Positions 35,450-43,751 of a DNA stretch of 64,000 nucleotides are shown here, piece by piece. Where the stretch lies: contig NZ_JANX01000001.1 in assembly GCF_000767795.1 (NCBI RefSeq), positions 1 through 64,000 of the forward strand. Reading direction: 5' to 3'. The position numbers and the translations under genes are program-made. Below the pieces are notes generated by a model. That model did not search any database and was not told where the DNA came from. It saw nothing but the letters and a program-made list of their open reading frames with translations. The number at the start of each line of letters is the position of its first letter. The first letter of the stretch is position 1. This DNA is from Inquilinus limosus MP06 (GTDB lineage Bacteria > Pseudomonadota > Alphaproteobacteria > DSM-16000 > Inquilinaceae).

Positions 35450-36190
35450 GTGTTCACGATCTACGACATGAACAACCATAGCCGGCGCAACTTCGAGCGC
35501 GGGCAGTCGGTCTCCACCATCTATCACATGATTAACCAGGATCCGAACCCGGTCATCCTGGTGTGGGATGGCCCCTTCGGCAATCAGCAGCGTCGCCGCT
35601 TGTTTCCCGGTTACAAGGGAAAGCGGAAGGGCATGATGGAGGACATGCGGGCGAGCCAGGAGCTCCTTCGGGAACTGCTGAAGCTGACCCGCCACACCAC
35701 CATTCTGGTCCCCGAATTCGAAGCCGACGACGTGATCGCGGCGATCGTCCGACAGCTCGGATCCGAGCCTGTCCACATCCGCAGCAACGACATGGACTTC
35801 GCCCAGTTTCCCAACGTGAAACTGGACCGTGAGAAGATCCCCTGCGAACCCGAGTGGGTGCGCCTCTACAAGGTGACTGTCGGTGACGACAGTGACAGCA
35901 TCCCAGGCATCAAGGGGTTCGGTGAGGGCAGCTGGCCCAAGCTCGACAAGCCAGGGTTCCAGGCTTTTCTCAATGGCCTCGGCAATGCTCCGGCTCTGGA
36001 TGGTCTGGGGTTCTCCAAAGCTCAGCTGAGCTGGCTCGAGGAGCCTGAGAACCTCGAACTAATCCGGACCTTCTACCAGATCGTCGGCTTCCTCGACGTC
36101 CCCTCCGACCTGATCTCGAAGGGTACCACACCTGGTCGCCCCAACCCGGCGGCCGCCAACGAGATCCTCCGCCAATACCTACTCCCGTGA
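35450..36190 (+). CDS. FEN/T5-type 5'-3' exonuclease
   Basis: Encodes about 246 residues from GTG 35450 (FTIYDMNNHSRRNFE). The first catalytic Asp lies in IYDMNN, so the start must be at or before this GTG; the next ATG (35468) would lose it. Conserved metal ligands follow in ILVWDGPFGNQQRR, PEFEADDVIAAIVRQ, IRSNDMDFAQ and VGDDSDSIPGIKGFGEG (helix-hairpin-helix). It removes 5' flaps and RNA primers and complements the polymerase downstream, which lacks such a domain. Confidence 0.9.
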   Translation: MFTIYDMNNHSRRNFERGQSVSTIYHMINQDPNPVILVWDGPFGNQQRRRLFPGYKGKRKGMMEDMRASQELLRELLKLTRHTTILVPEFEADDVIAAIVRQLGSEPVHIRSNDMDFAQFPNVKLDREKIPCEPEWVRLYKVTVGDDSDSIPGIKGFGEGSWPKLDKPGFQAFLNGLGNAPALDGLGFSKAQLSWLEEPENLELIRTFYQIVGFLDVPSDLISKGTTPGRPNPAAANEILRQYLLP

Positions 36191-36194
36191 GGAG
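36182..36194 (+). promoter_or_regulatory. Leader hairpin 4 (CTCC-CGTGA-GGAG)
   Basis: The loop TGA (36188-36190) is the stop codon of the FEN gene; GAGGAG is the ribosome site for ATG 36198 after CAA. Confidence 0.75.
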
Positions 36195-36197
36195 CAA

Positions 36198-36440
36198 ATG
36201 CCGAAACCCGAGTTATCCGATGCCGTCTTCAAGTACGGCTACGACCTGGCCATCACCTATGGCTACGACCTGAAGGAGATTGCCGAGGGCTTTGCCTATG
36301 GCCTCGGCAAGCTGACGACCGGCGCCTTCGCCGAGCAGGGTGTCGCCCTCGATCCCGCCCTCGTCGAGCCGATCGAGAAGGCCCTCCTCCAAGGCGTCAG
36401 GGACCACGCTCTGCGACTGGGGGTGCTCCTTGACCATTAA
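36198..36440 (+). CDS. Small phage protein of unknown function
   Basis: Encodes 80 residues (MPKPELSDAVFKYGYDLAIT...). It is acidic, helical and without known motifs. It starts after leader hairpin 4 and overlaps the start of the polymerase gene by 11 bases, so it is probably coupled to polymerase translation. A polymerase accessory role is possible but unsupported by sequence. Confidence 0.65.
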   Translation: MPKPELSDAVFKYGYDLAITYGYDLKEIAEGFAYGLGKLTTGAFAEQGVALDPALVEPIEKALLQGVRDHALRLGVLLDH

Positions 36441-38016
36441 GCCCCTCCTCGTCGACGCCCGGAACTGGGAGGCGGTCAAGCCCGAGCTCCTGGACGCGGT
36501 GTCGACATCCAGCATTCTCGGGTTCGACATCGAAACTCAGGACGAGCACGCGCATCCGGGCATCAAGGCGTATCGGAAGAACGACGACGCCAAGATGTTC
36601 GACTACCGCCGGTCGGTGGTCACGGGGTTCTCGATCTACGTCGACGGCGATGACACCGCCTACTATCTGAACCTGGCCCACGCGGACGTCGAGAACCGGA
36701 TCCCGTGGCACGAGGCCAAGCAGGTACTCGACGCTCGGAAGACGAGCTGCACGACGATCTGCCACAACGCCCCGTTCGAGTTGACCATGATGGCCAACTG
36801 CCTGGGCTACGAGCTCGGCGAGAACGTGCTCTGCACCCTGCAGATGGCAGTGTCGGCCTATGGCCCGGACGAATACTCGATCGACACGTTCGATGCGACG
36901 GGACTCGATTGGATCGAGCCGCTGCTGCCGTCGGCGTCGATGCTGTTCGCCAACTACCAGGCGGGTATGGAGCTGACGTCGGAACAGGATGAGCTCCTAT
37001 ACAAGGTGATCGCCAAGGAAAGCCGATCGTCGTTCTCATACAACGGGTTCGTCGATTTGATCTGCTACGGCTACGGCCTCAAGAAGCTGGTGAAGAGCTT
37101 CTTCGGCTACCGGATGACGACCTTCGAGGAGGTCCTCGGCGCCAAGGATCACATGGGGCAGCTCACCGGCGAGGAGGTGGTCGCCTACGGTGCCGACGAC
37201 GCCTACTGGGCAGTGCGCGTGTTCCACCAACTCCTGCTGTTCATGGCGCAGACCAACGAGGCCGTGATCGAGACGTTCCTCCAGCAGGAGAACCCCATGA
37301 TCCACGTCTTCTCCGGCGTCACGCGTGGGGGGATGAAGGTCAACTTCTCGAACATCGAGAGGCGCCGATCCCAGGAGCGGGACAACTTCGCCGCCGAGCT
37401 GCGGAAGCTGAAGGCCATCGTCAACGAGCTGCTGCCGTTCCCGGAGCAGCCAAACGAAGGCCTGATGGAATACGAGGCGTGGTACCAGAAAAACTGGGCG
37501 TCCTACCGGAAGAAGCTCATCGACTGGGCGTCGAAGCCTGACGTCAGCGACAGCTACGAGCAATGCCAGCAGGTGCGCTCGGCGGTCTCGAACGCCTGGG
37601 CGAAGGAACGCGGCAAGCGGGAGAGCCAGGCGGTCAACCTCAATCACTACATGCCGATGCGGGTCATGCTTTACGACCTGCTCCAGGAACGGCCGATGGT
37701 GATGGAGGGCAAGGTCCAGTCGGACGCGGACAACCGCGGTCGCCTCCTCGCCCGCCTGGATAAGAACGGCGCATCGGACACGAAGAAGAACCTCATCCAC
37801 TCGATCCGCAAGCTCGCCTCGATCGAGACGGCGATGAAGTTGTTCCTCACCCCCTATGTGCTGCTGACCGACCCGGACACCGGCTACCTGTACCCGGTGC
37901 TGAGCTCAATGCTCGCCACCCGGCGCATGGCAGCCAGGTTCCCCAACCCCATGCAGCTCACGAAGCAGGGCGACAGCACCTACGTGCGCGGATTTTTCGA
38001 GGCCGACGATGTCTGA
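36430..38016 (+). CDS. DNA polymerase I, N-terminal half (3'-5' exonuclease and thumb), split gene
   Basis: Encodes 528 residues from TTG 36430 (TIKPLLVDARNWEAV). Exo I ILGFDIETQDE, Exo II CHNAPFELTMM and Exo III YGADDAYWAV are present, so proofreading is likely active. The thumb follows, and the protein ends in STYVRGFFEADDV, the sequence that in intact family A polymerases immediately precedes motif A. The stop (38014-38016) overlaps the HNH start. The polymerase active site is in the separate gene at 38512. The TTG is chosen since no ATG lies nearby in frame; the upstream gene overlaps it. Confidence 0.88.
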   Translation: MTIKPLLVDARNWEAVKPELLDAVSTSSILGFDIETQDEHAHPGIKAYRKNDDAKMFDYRRSVVTGFSIYVDGDDTAYYLNLAHADVENRIPWHEAKQVLDARKTSCTTICHNAPFELTMMANCLGYELGENVLCTLQMAVSAYGPDEYSIDTFDATGLDWIEPLLPSASMLFANYQAGMELTSEQDELLYKVIAKESRSSFSYNGFVDLICYGYGLKKLVKSFFGYRMTTFEEVLGAKDHMGQLTGEEVVAYGADDAYWAVRVFHQLLLFMAQTNEAVIETFLQQENPMIHVFSGVTRGGMKVNFSNIERRRSQERDNFAAELRKLKAIVNELLPFPEQPNEGLMEYEAWYQKNWASYRKKLIDWASKPDVSDSYEQCQQVRSAVSNAWAKERGKRESQAVNLNHYMPMRVMLYDLLQERPMVMEGKVQSDADNRGRLLARLDKNGASDTKKNLIHSIRKLASIETAMKLFLTPYVLLTDPDTGYLYPVLSSMLATRRMAARFPNPMQLTKQGDSTYVRGFFEADDV

Positions 38017-38515
38017 CAGCCTCACGCTCGAACGGTTCCACGAACTACTCACGTTCGATCCGGAAACCGGGATTTTTCGCTGGAAAGGTGTCAAGGCTCG
38101 AGGGCGCAGGCAGAAGCCTGGTGAAATCGCTGGTCACATTCACGACACGGGGCATCGAAGGATCACGATCGATGGCCAGTTCTACTATGCGCACCGACTG
38201 GCTTGGTTCGTCACCTACGGCGTATGGCCGACTGGTGACTTGGACCATAAAAGCAACAATCCGGACCACAATCCGACAGACAATCTGAGACCAGCCACCA
38301 GAACACTGAACAACGCCAATCAGAAAATCAGGTCCGACAACACCAGCGGTTGCAAGGGTGTTTACAAGCCGACCGGGCGCAAAAAGTGGACCGCTCGGGC
38401 TGGAAGAAAATACCTCGGAACTTTTGATTTGAAAGAAGAGGCTGCCGCCGCTTACGACGCTGAGGCTCGCCGGCTCTACGGTCCGTACGCCCGAACGAAT
38501 GAGGATCTCAGATGA
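38009..38515 (+). CDS. HNH homing endonuclease with AP2-like domain, inserted in polA
   Basis: Encodes 168 residues. Residues about 50-95 hold the HNH_3-type motif (HRLAWFVTYGVWPTGDLDH, then NNPDHNPTDNLRP). Residues about 105-160 are AP2-like DNA-binding (GVYKPTGRKKWTARAG, YLGTFDLKEEAAAAYD). Its ATG overlaps the stop of the polymerase N-half (ATGTCTGA) and its TGA overlaps the ATG of the C-half (ATGA). Codons look less GC-biased than the flanks. It fills the whole interruption, leaving no room for an intron ribozyme, so it is a free-standing mobile endonuclease. Confidence 0.92.
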   Translation: MSDSLTLERFHELLTFDPETGIFRWKGVKARGRRQKPGEIAGHIHDTGHRRITIDGQFYYAHRLAWFVTYGVWPTGDLDHKSNNPDHNPTDNLRPATRTLNNANQKIRSDNTSGCKGVYKPTGRKKWTARAGRKYLGTFDLKEEAAAAYDAEARRLYGPYARTNEDLR

Positions 38516-39540
38516 GCGACTATCTAATATGCTCGTTGGACTGGAGCCAGATCGAGCTCGTCATCATCGGAGACCAGTCCGGCGACCCGGAGTTCGCAAA
38601 GGCGTACGGGCAGCTGCCGTACAACGACCTGCACCTCGGCGCTGCGGCCGACATCCTCTCGGCGATCTACGACACCACGGTCACCGAGGAGATGTTCAAG
38701 AGCCTGAAGACCATGCCGGACGACGTGAAGGAGCCGTTCGGGTTCCCCCTCGTCGACGCGACCGGCAAGGAGCTGACCCCGAAGGAGGCCTTCAAATACA
38801 ACCGCGGCACCGCCGGCGGCAAAGGAGCCAATTTCGGGTATTGGTACTCGGGCTCCCTGGCCTCGGTCGCCCTCGCCCGTGGCGTGGGCAGCGACCTGAT
38901 GTGGAAGATGACCGATGCCTATCGGGCCCGGTTCTCCATCGCCGAGGAGTGGCGCCTCAACCTGATCGACGAGGCAACCCGCACCGGGTTCGTCACCCTC
39001 CCCGACAAACATCGACGGGTGAAGTACGAGGCTACCATGGAGTGGCAGACGAAATTCATCGCCAAGTTCCAGGCTCTTGGTGATCCTGGGATTGTGGCGT
39101 TCGCCCGCCTGATCGCCAACAAGGTGTCGAAGCGGGCCGGTCGCCAGGTGGTCAACGCGGCGGTGCAAGGGACCTGCGCCACCATCGCCAAACGGTCGAT
39201 CATCAAGATCATCCGGAACAACCCCGGCCTTCGGTTCCGCTTCCTGACCCCGATCCATGACGAGCTGGTCTTCTCGGTCCACAAGGACGACGTGGTCGCA
39301 TTCATCGCCTACGCCAAGTCAATCATGAACGACCATCCGGACATCATCCGGGACCTGAAGATGAACTGCACCGCGGCGGTCGGGAGGACATTTGAGCCCT
39401 TCCACAAGGAACGGGTGCCATTCGGTCAGATCGAGCTCGACGAGCTGCCGAAGCTCGACTTCATCCCGCCTGAGTTGGTGGACAAGGCCGCGAACGAGAA
39501 CGTCATCCAGGAAGTGGTGAACTACTTGTGCGCCGCTTGA
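38512..39540 (+). CDS. DNA polymerase I, C-terminal half (palm and fingers), split gene
   Basis: Encodes 342 residues, starting MSDYLICSLDWSQIELVIIG. Motif A is DWSQIEL, motif B lies in FKYNRGTAGGKGANFGYWYSG, and motif C is FLTPIHDELVFSV. Together with the N-half it makes a complete family A polymerase. The cut falls between the FFEADD and DYLICSLD strands, right at motif A. It has its own ATG coupled to the HNH stop. Active polymerase would need the two halves to associate; both halves keep all key residues, which suggests a functional split enzyme. Confidence 0.9.
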   Translation: MSDYLICSLDWSQIELVIIGDQSGDPEFAKAYGQLPYNDLHLGAAADILSAIYDTTVTEEMFKSLKTMPDDVKEPFGFPLVDATGKELTPKEAFKYNRGTAGGKGANFGYWYSGSLASVALARGVGSDLMWKMTDAYRARFSIAEEWRLNLIDEATRTGFVTLPDKHRRVKYEATMEWQTKFIAKFQALGDPGIVAFARLIANKVSKRAGRQVVNAAVQGTCATIAKRSIIKIIRNNPGLRFRFLTPIHDELVFSVHKDDVVAFIAYAKSIMNDHPDIIRDLKMNCTAAVGRTFEPFHKERVPFGQIELDELPKLDFIPPELVDKAANENVIQEVVNYLCAA

Positions 39541-39572
39541 TATAAACTTCAGCCTTTCCGTTTCAGTCGTCG

Positions 39573-39597
39573 TCCCTGCACCATTAAATTGCAGGGA
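39573..39597 (+). promoter_or_regulatory. Larger start-site hairpin before the resolvase gene
   Basis: TCCCTGCA (39573-39580) and TGCAGGGA (39590-39597) form a perfect 8-bp stem with a 9-base loop. The last base is the A of the start ATG. It shares TCCCTGC/GCAGGGA with the small leader hairpins but has a wider loop. Confidence 0.65.
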
Positions 39598-40019
39598 TGA
39601 CGAAGAATACCGGGAAACCCAGCCAAGATTTGTTCGAGGATCACTTCACCCTCATGGGTAAAGCGGCCCACGTTCATCGCATCACCGACACCGCCGAGGT
39701 TCGCGGCCTGAACAAGACCGGCTTCACGAAGGAACAGCCGTCCGACTTCATCGTGACGGAGAACGGCGTGATGTACTACGCCGAGGTGAAGTCCAGCAGC
39801 AACCCGACGTCCTTCCCCCTGTCGCAAATCGAGCGCGGCCAGCGCTCGGCCATGATCAAGCAGACAGCGGCCGGAGGGTTGTACTTCCTGTTCATCCACT
39901 GCTTAACCAAGAACATTTGGTTCAAGGTGCCAGCAGGTGTCGTGCTCAATGCTCCGAAGGCCTCACTGCCCTGGAGCTCTCTGAACGAATACCAATGGAG
40001 TATAGCTTGCAAGACATAA
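39597..40019 (+). CDS. RecU-like Holliday junction resolvase / PDDEXK nuclease
   Basis: Encodes 140 residues. KPSQDLFEDHF begins the fold. The catalytic core is PSDFIVTENGVMYYAEVKSS (D ... ExK), followed by FPLSQIERGQRSAMIKQT and GGLYFLFIH, as in RecU/PBP-related factor A. It would resolve branched DNA during phage replication and recombination. Shine-Dalgarno GCAGGG directly abuts the ATG, an odd spacing, and the start codon sits in a hairpin. Confidence 0.82.
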   Translation: MTKNTGKPSQDLFEDHFTLMGKAAHVHRITDTAEVRGLNKTGFTKEQPSDFIVTENGVMYYAEVKSSSNPTSFPLSQIERGQRSAMIKQTAAGGLYFLFIHCLTKNIWFKVPAGVVLNAPKASLPWSSLNEYQWSIACKT

Positions 40020-40576
40020 TGGTCGACATCGAGACCACGAGCACTGAGCCGGATCGAGGGGCGATCATCCAGATCGCCGCGTGGAAGTTCGATCTCCAGA
40101 CCTTCCAGGTCGATCCCCTGTTCTTCGATCAGTGCCTCTGGATGCCAGCCTGGCGCTACTGGAACAAGGACACCGAGGCCTTCTGGAAGAAACAAAAGCC
40201 GGAAACGCTGCAGGACATCTTCGCCCGGATGGAAGATCCTCGCATCGTGATGCAAAGGTTCGTCGACTGGGTCGGACAGTCGAACAGCTTCCGGTTCTGG
40301 AGCAAGCCGACACACTTCGACTACACCTTCCTGTCGTCCTACTTCAAGGACTTCGACCTCCCGCAGATGTTCCACTACCGGGAGGCGACCGACATGAATT
40401 CGTTCATTCGCGCTCGATACTACCCGGGTCCCGTTCCTCAGATCGATATCCCTTTCGACGGGCCGGTCCACAACGCCCTGTGGGACAGCCTCCATCAAAT
40501 CCAGACCCTCTTCGCCCACTATTCCGGGACACTCAAGAATGATGACACCGCAGGAACTGGCCAAGAAGCTGCGTGA
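39995..40576 (+). CDS. DnaQ-like 3'-5' exonuclease
   Basis: Encodes 193 residues from ATG 39995, overlapping the end of the resolvase gene by 25 bases. DEDD-type motifs: MVDIETTSTEPDRGAI (DxE), HFDYTFLSSYF (second Asp), and GPVHNALWDSLHQI (HxxxxD, the DEDDh form). This group in phages resembles the Rv2179c/DUF5051 exonucleases. It may trim RNA or DNA ends. The call to superfamily is firm; substrate is not known. Confidence 0.85.
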   Translation: MEYSLQDIMVDIETTSTEPDRGAIIQIAAWKFDLQTFQVDPLFFDQCLWMPAWRYWNKDTEAFWKKQKPETLQDIFARMEDPRIVMQRFVDWVGQSNSFRFWSKPTHFDYTFLSSYFKDFDLPQMFHYREATDMNSFIRARYYPGPVPQIDIPFDGPVHNALWDSLHQIQTLFAHYSGTLKNDDTAGTGQEAA

Positions 40577-40751
40577 GAACCTCGATCGGTTCTACATCGA
40601 CAACACAGTCAGCAGCGTTTTCTGGCTCGTCGACTCCGCCCACGCCGACGAGAGCGTCGGCTATCCCGGCGATCTCGTCAGCGAGCACGACAGCTGGGAA
40701 GGCGCGCGAGATGCGCTCGACCTGGCGATCGCCGAGGAGATCCTGAAGTGA
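40539..40751 (+). CDS. Small acidic phage protein of unknown function
   Basis: Encodes 70 residues (MMTPQELAKKLRENLDRFY...). Overlaps the exonuclease end and the SbcD start (TGA/GTG), so it is wedged in the operon by coupled translation. It has the sequence SWEGARDALDLAIAEEIL, a C-terminal helix. No family recognised. Confidence 0.65.
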   Translation: MMTPQELAKKLRENLDRFYIDNTVSSVFWLVDSAHADESVGYPGDLVSEHDSWEGARDALDLAIAEEILK

Positions 40752-41698
40752 CGAACTTCAAGTTGCTCGGCGATCCCCACCTCGGCAAGGACTTCCGCCT
40801 GGGCGTCCCCTCTCACCGCCGCGGTGAGAGGGAGGCGTCGCAGTGGGCGGCCTTCGAGGCCAGCCTGAACGACGTCGCCGGCGTCGCCTACCACATCAAC
40901 ATGGGCGACCTGTTCGACAGCTTTCAGGTGTCGAACGAAGTCGTGCTGCGAGCCGCCCAGGCTTACCTGACGGCGACCAGGAACAATCCAGAGGTGATCT
41001 ACTTCATCATCCTCGGGAATCACGACGCGCGACGGGAGGCCGGGTTCGTTTCCTCCTTCGACCTGTTCTCGGCCATCCTCGCCGGCGAGGAGAACATTGT
41101 GATCGTCAGGGACAGGCCGTGGATCCAGTACATCGACGGTGGCGATTTGCTGCTCTGTCCATGGGACCCGTTCAAATCGGCGACCGAGATGCTCGCCAGC
41201 GTTGACGCCTCCCAGATCACCCATGCCTTTGGCCACTGGGATCTGGAGACCTTCGGCGGCGAGGCACCGCACAACCTGCTGCCCTACGCCTGGTTCGCGG
41301 ATCGGCCGCACATCGAAATCTACACCGGCCATATCCACAAGCGGGAGGTGCGCGAGATCAACGGCATCACCGTGAACGTGGTCGGCTCGATGCAGCCCTA
41401 CGCCCATGGTGAGGGCGATCTCTATGTCACCCTCACGCTGGCCGAGCTCGAGGCGAACCGGGACGCCGTCAAGGACAGGGTCGTGCGCCTGGTGCTGCAG
41501 CCCGGCGAGGTGCTGGAGGAGCCGGTGGACTGCCTGCAGTTCTCGGTCCAGCGCGTGCGGCCCGACCAGGGCGAGGAGGTCGATCAGGTGGAGCTCGGGG
41601 AGTTCGATCTGAAGGGGATCTTCGACGAGTGCTTCAAGGGCAACCCCCTCGCCGAGACGGTTTGGGCTGAGTACGAGAAGAGGAAGAACGCAGCATGA
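40748..41698 (+). CDS. SbcD/Mre11-like nuclease subunit (T4 gp47 type)
   Basis: Encodes 316 residues from GTG 40748. The metallophosphoesterase motifs are complete: LGDPHLGKD, NMGDLFDS, ILGNHDARRE, FGHWDLE and YTGHIHKRE. With SbcC it forms an ATP-regulated nuclease that processes DNA ends for recombination-dependent replication. Start and stop both overlap neighbours by four bases (GTGA, ATGA), so stoichiometry with SbcC is probably set by coupling. Confidence 0.9.
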   Translation: MTNFKLLGDPHLGKDFRLGVPSHRRGEREASQWAAFEASLNDVAGVAYHINMGDLFDSFQVSNEVVLRAAQAYLTATRNNPEVIYFIILGNHDARREAGFVSSFDLFSAILAGEENIVIVRDRPWIQYIDGGDLLLCPWDPFKSATEMLASVDASQITHAFGHWDLETFGGEAPHNLLPYAWFADRPHIEIYTGHIHKREVREINGITVNVVGSMQPYAHGEGDLYVTLTLAELEANRDAVKDRVVRLVLQPGEVLEEPVDCLQFSVQRVRPDQGEEVDQVELGEFDLKGIFDECFKGNPLAETVWAEYEKRKNAA

Positions 41699-43668
41699 TC
41701 AAGAGCCTAGCCTTCGAAGTCCAATTCGCGAGCACTGGCCGGGCCCTGAAAGGGGCCCATACTTTTGCCGAGGGCTTCACCTCCATCTCCGGCCAGAACG
41801 AGGCTGGGAAGTCTCTCCGGCTGGAGTTCATCCGCTTCGGCCTGTTCGGCGTCGATGCCCTGCGCGACGGCCGGTCCAGCTACACGAAGCTCAGCATCGA
41901 GCTGGAGTTCGTGATCCAGGACGTCGACTACAAGGTTCTGCGAACGCTGGCCAATGCCACACTCCTGAAGGGGTCCGAGGTCGTCGCGAAATCGACCAGC
42001 GTGGTTAACGCCGCGATCCGGAAGCTGTTCGGCTACGACCTGGCCGTCTTCGACGCGGCGCACTGCGTCAAGCAGGGCGAGGTCGAGGCGCTGGGCAACA
42101 TGGGGCCGACGGCGCGCCGGAAGATGGTCGACACCACGATCGGCCTCAACATCTTTGACGACCTGATCAAATGGACCGCCGACACCGGCAACGCCCTGAA
42201 CCGTGAGGCCGAGGCGATGGCCTCAAGCGTCCCCCAGCCAGTGGAGCCGGTGAAGCCGACGGGCTACCGTCCGGCGGCCGAGCTCGAGGCCGAGATCGCC
42301 ACCCTCGCCCAGCAGCAGGAGAAGCGCCGGAACGCCGAGGCGGTGATCGCGGCGAACGCCAACCTGGTCGAGCCGGTGATGCCGACCACGACCGTGGTGG
42401 AGACCGCAGCCCAGTTGAAGAAGCTCCAGGACCAGCGCCAGGCCAACATCGCCCTCAAGACCAAGATCGAGACCCAGCTCTCGATGCTCAAGCCGCTGGT
42501 GAAGACGGCGGCCGAGCTGGAGGTGCTCGACATCGAGCTCGCGGCCTGGCTGGGTTGGCAACAGCACAAGGCCTGGCTCGAGGCCAACCCGAAGCCGCGG
42601 CATGACCGGGCTCTGCTGGAAAAATGGCTGGCGGACCACAAAACCGCCGAGGAGCACCGGCATCTCCTACGCCAGATCGAGGATCTGGAGGGGCGCGGCC
42701 ACCACGAGTGTCCATCCTGCCATCACACCTGGGCGATCGCCTCAGACGCCATCGTCGAGCTGCAGGATAAGGTCGACGCCCTTCCGCCCTACTCGACCCC
42801 TCCCCTCTCCGTCTCGGAGATCCAGGTCGAACTGCAGCGCGTCGCTGTGTGGGACAAGGGCTGCGCCTTCGCCGAGTTCAGCGAGGTGCCGGAGCCGGAG
42901 TGGCTCGACCAGATCAACGACTGGAAGCTGGGTCTCAAGGACGAGGAGTTCCGAAAGACCCTGCCGACGATCCCGGTCATTGGCCCGGATCTCTCGGCGG
43001 CCTACCAGGAGCGCCTGCGCTATGAGCAGGATCTGGTTCGGTTCGAGCGCGATACGGCCACCTATGGCGTCGCCAAGGCCCGTGTCGGGGAAGCTCAGGC
43101 TGTTGTCGCCTCCACCCCCGTCGTCGATCTCGAACCGCTCCGGCAGCTGCTGACCGAGATCCGCGTCTACGACGCCGCCCTCGCCCCCTACACCCAGCTG
43201 AAGACCCGGTTCGACGAGGTGATGGTGGCGATCGCCGCGAAGGAGACCGATGCGGCCAACTACCTTGCCGCCCGGGACGCCATCCGGGAGATGAAAATCA
43301 AGGTGAAGCAGCACTTGGTACCCAGCCTGAACGCGGTCGCCAGCAAGCTGCTGACCGAGATGACGAACGGGGCGCGGACCACGGTCGAGGTTGATGAGGA
43401 GTTCGAGATCACGATCGACGGTCAGCCGCTGCACACCCTGAGCGGCTCCGGCAAGGCGGTCGCCAACCTGGCGATCAGAATCGGTCTCGGCCAGGTCCTC
43501 ACGGCCCGGATCTTCCCGGTGCTGATGGGCGACGAGATCGATGCCAGTATGGATGCTGATCGGGCGACGTCGACGATGGCCTGCATCCGTCGGCTCGGCA
43601 CGTACCTGAAGGAAATGCTGCTGGTCTCCCACAAGCAAATCGAGGCGGACAACTACATTACGGTTTAA
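41695..43668 (+). CDS. SbcC/Rad50-like ATPase (T4 gp46 type)
   Basis: Encodes 657 residues. Walker A is SGQNEAGKSLRLEF near the N-terminus. Coiled-coil arms run from about 170 to 520, with a zinc-hook CPSC at about residue 340 (HHECPSCHHTW). The C-terminal lobe has LSGSGKAVANLAIRIGL (signature) and VLMGDEIDASMDADR (Walker B / D-loop). It pairs with SbcD. The arms are short compared with cellular Rad50, as usual for phage members. Confidence 0.92.
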   Translation: MIKSLAFEVQFASTGRALKGAHTFAEGFTSISGQNEAGKSLRLEFIRFGLFGVDALRDGRSSYTKLSIELEFVIQDVDYKVLRTLANATLLKGSEVVAKSTSVVNAAIRKLFGYDLAVFDAAHCVKQGEVEALGNMGPTARRKMVDTTIGLNIFDDLIKWTADTGNALNREAEAMASSVPQPVEPVKPTGYRPAAELEAEIATLAQQQEKRRNAEAVIAANANLVEPVMPTTTVVETAAQLKKLQDQRQANIALKTKIETQLSMLKPLVKTAAELEVLDIELAAWLGWQQHKAWLEANPKPRHDRALLEKWLADHKTAEEHRHLLRQIEDLEGRGHHECPSCHHTWAIASDAIVELQDKVDALPPYSTPPLSVSEIQVELQRVAVWDKGCAFAEFSEVPEPEWLDQINDWKLGLKDEEFRKTLPTIPVIGPDLSAAYQERLRYEQDLVRFERDTATYGVAKARVGEAQAVVASTPVVDLEPLRQLLTEIRVYDAALAPYTQLKTRFDEVMVAIAAKETDAANYLAARDAIREMKIKVKQHLVPSLNAVASKLLTEMTNGARTTVEVDEEFEITIDGQPLHTLSGSGKAVANLAIRIGLGQVLTARIFPVLMGDEIDASMDADRATSTMACIRRLGTYLKEMLLVSHKQIEADNYITV

Positions 43669-43675
43669 GTTCGAA

Positions 43676-43688
43676 GTTAATATCTACT
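43676..43688 (+). promoter_or_regulatory. Candidate phage promoter element GTTAATATCTACT
   Basis: Second copy of the ATATCTACT core, 8 bp after the sbcC stop and 64 bp before the 43752 start. It shares the downstream TCTGGG with the copy at 34612. Confidence 0.45.
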
Positions 43689-43735
43689 CAACTTTGATCT
43701 GGGGCCAACAAGCCGTATCTCTTACCCAGCACCCA

Positions 43736-43748
43736 ATCCCGCGAGGAT
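43736..43748 (+). promoter_or_regulatory. Leader hairpin 5 (ATCC-CGCGA-GGAT)
   Basis: The stem differs from copy 1 at both outer positions with paired changes; ATG 43752 follows after CTA. Confidence 0.75.
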
Positions 43749-43751
43749 CTA

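Noticed and set aside
38009-38515. Group I intron in the polymerase gene
   Set aside because: The HNH gene overlaps the ends of both halves, and each half has its own stop or start. No space is left for a ribozyme core, so a free-standing endonuclease fits better.
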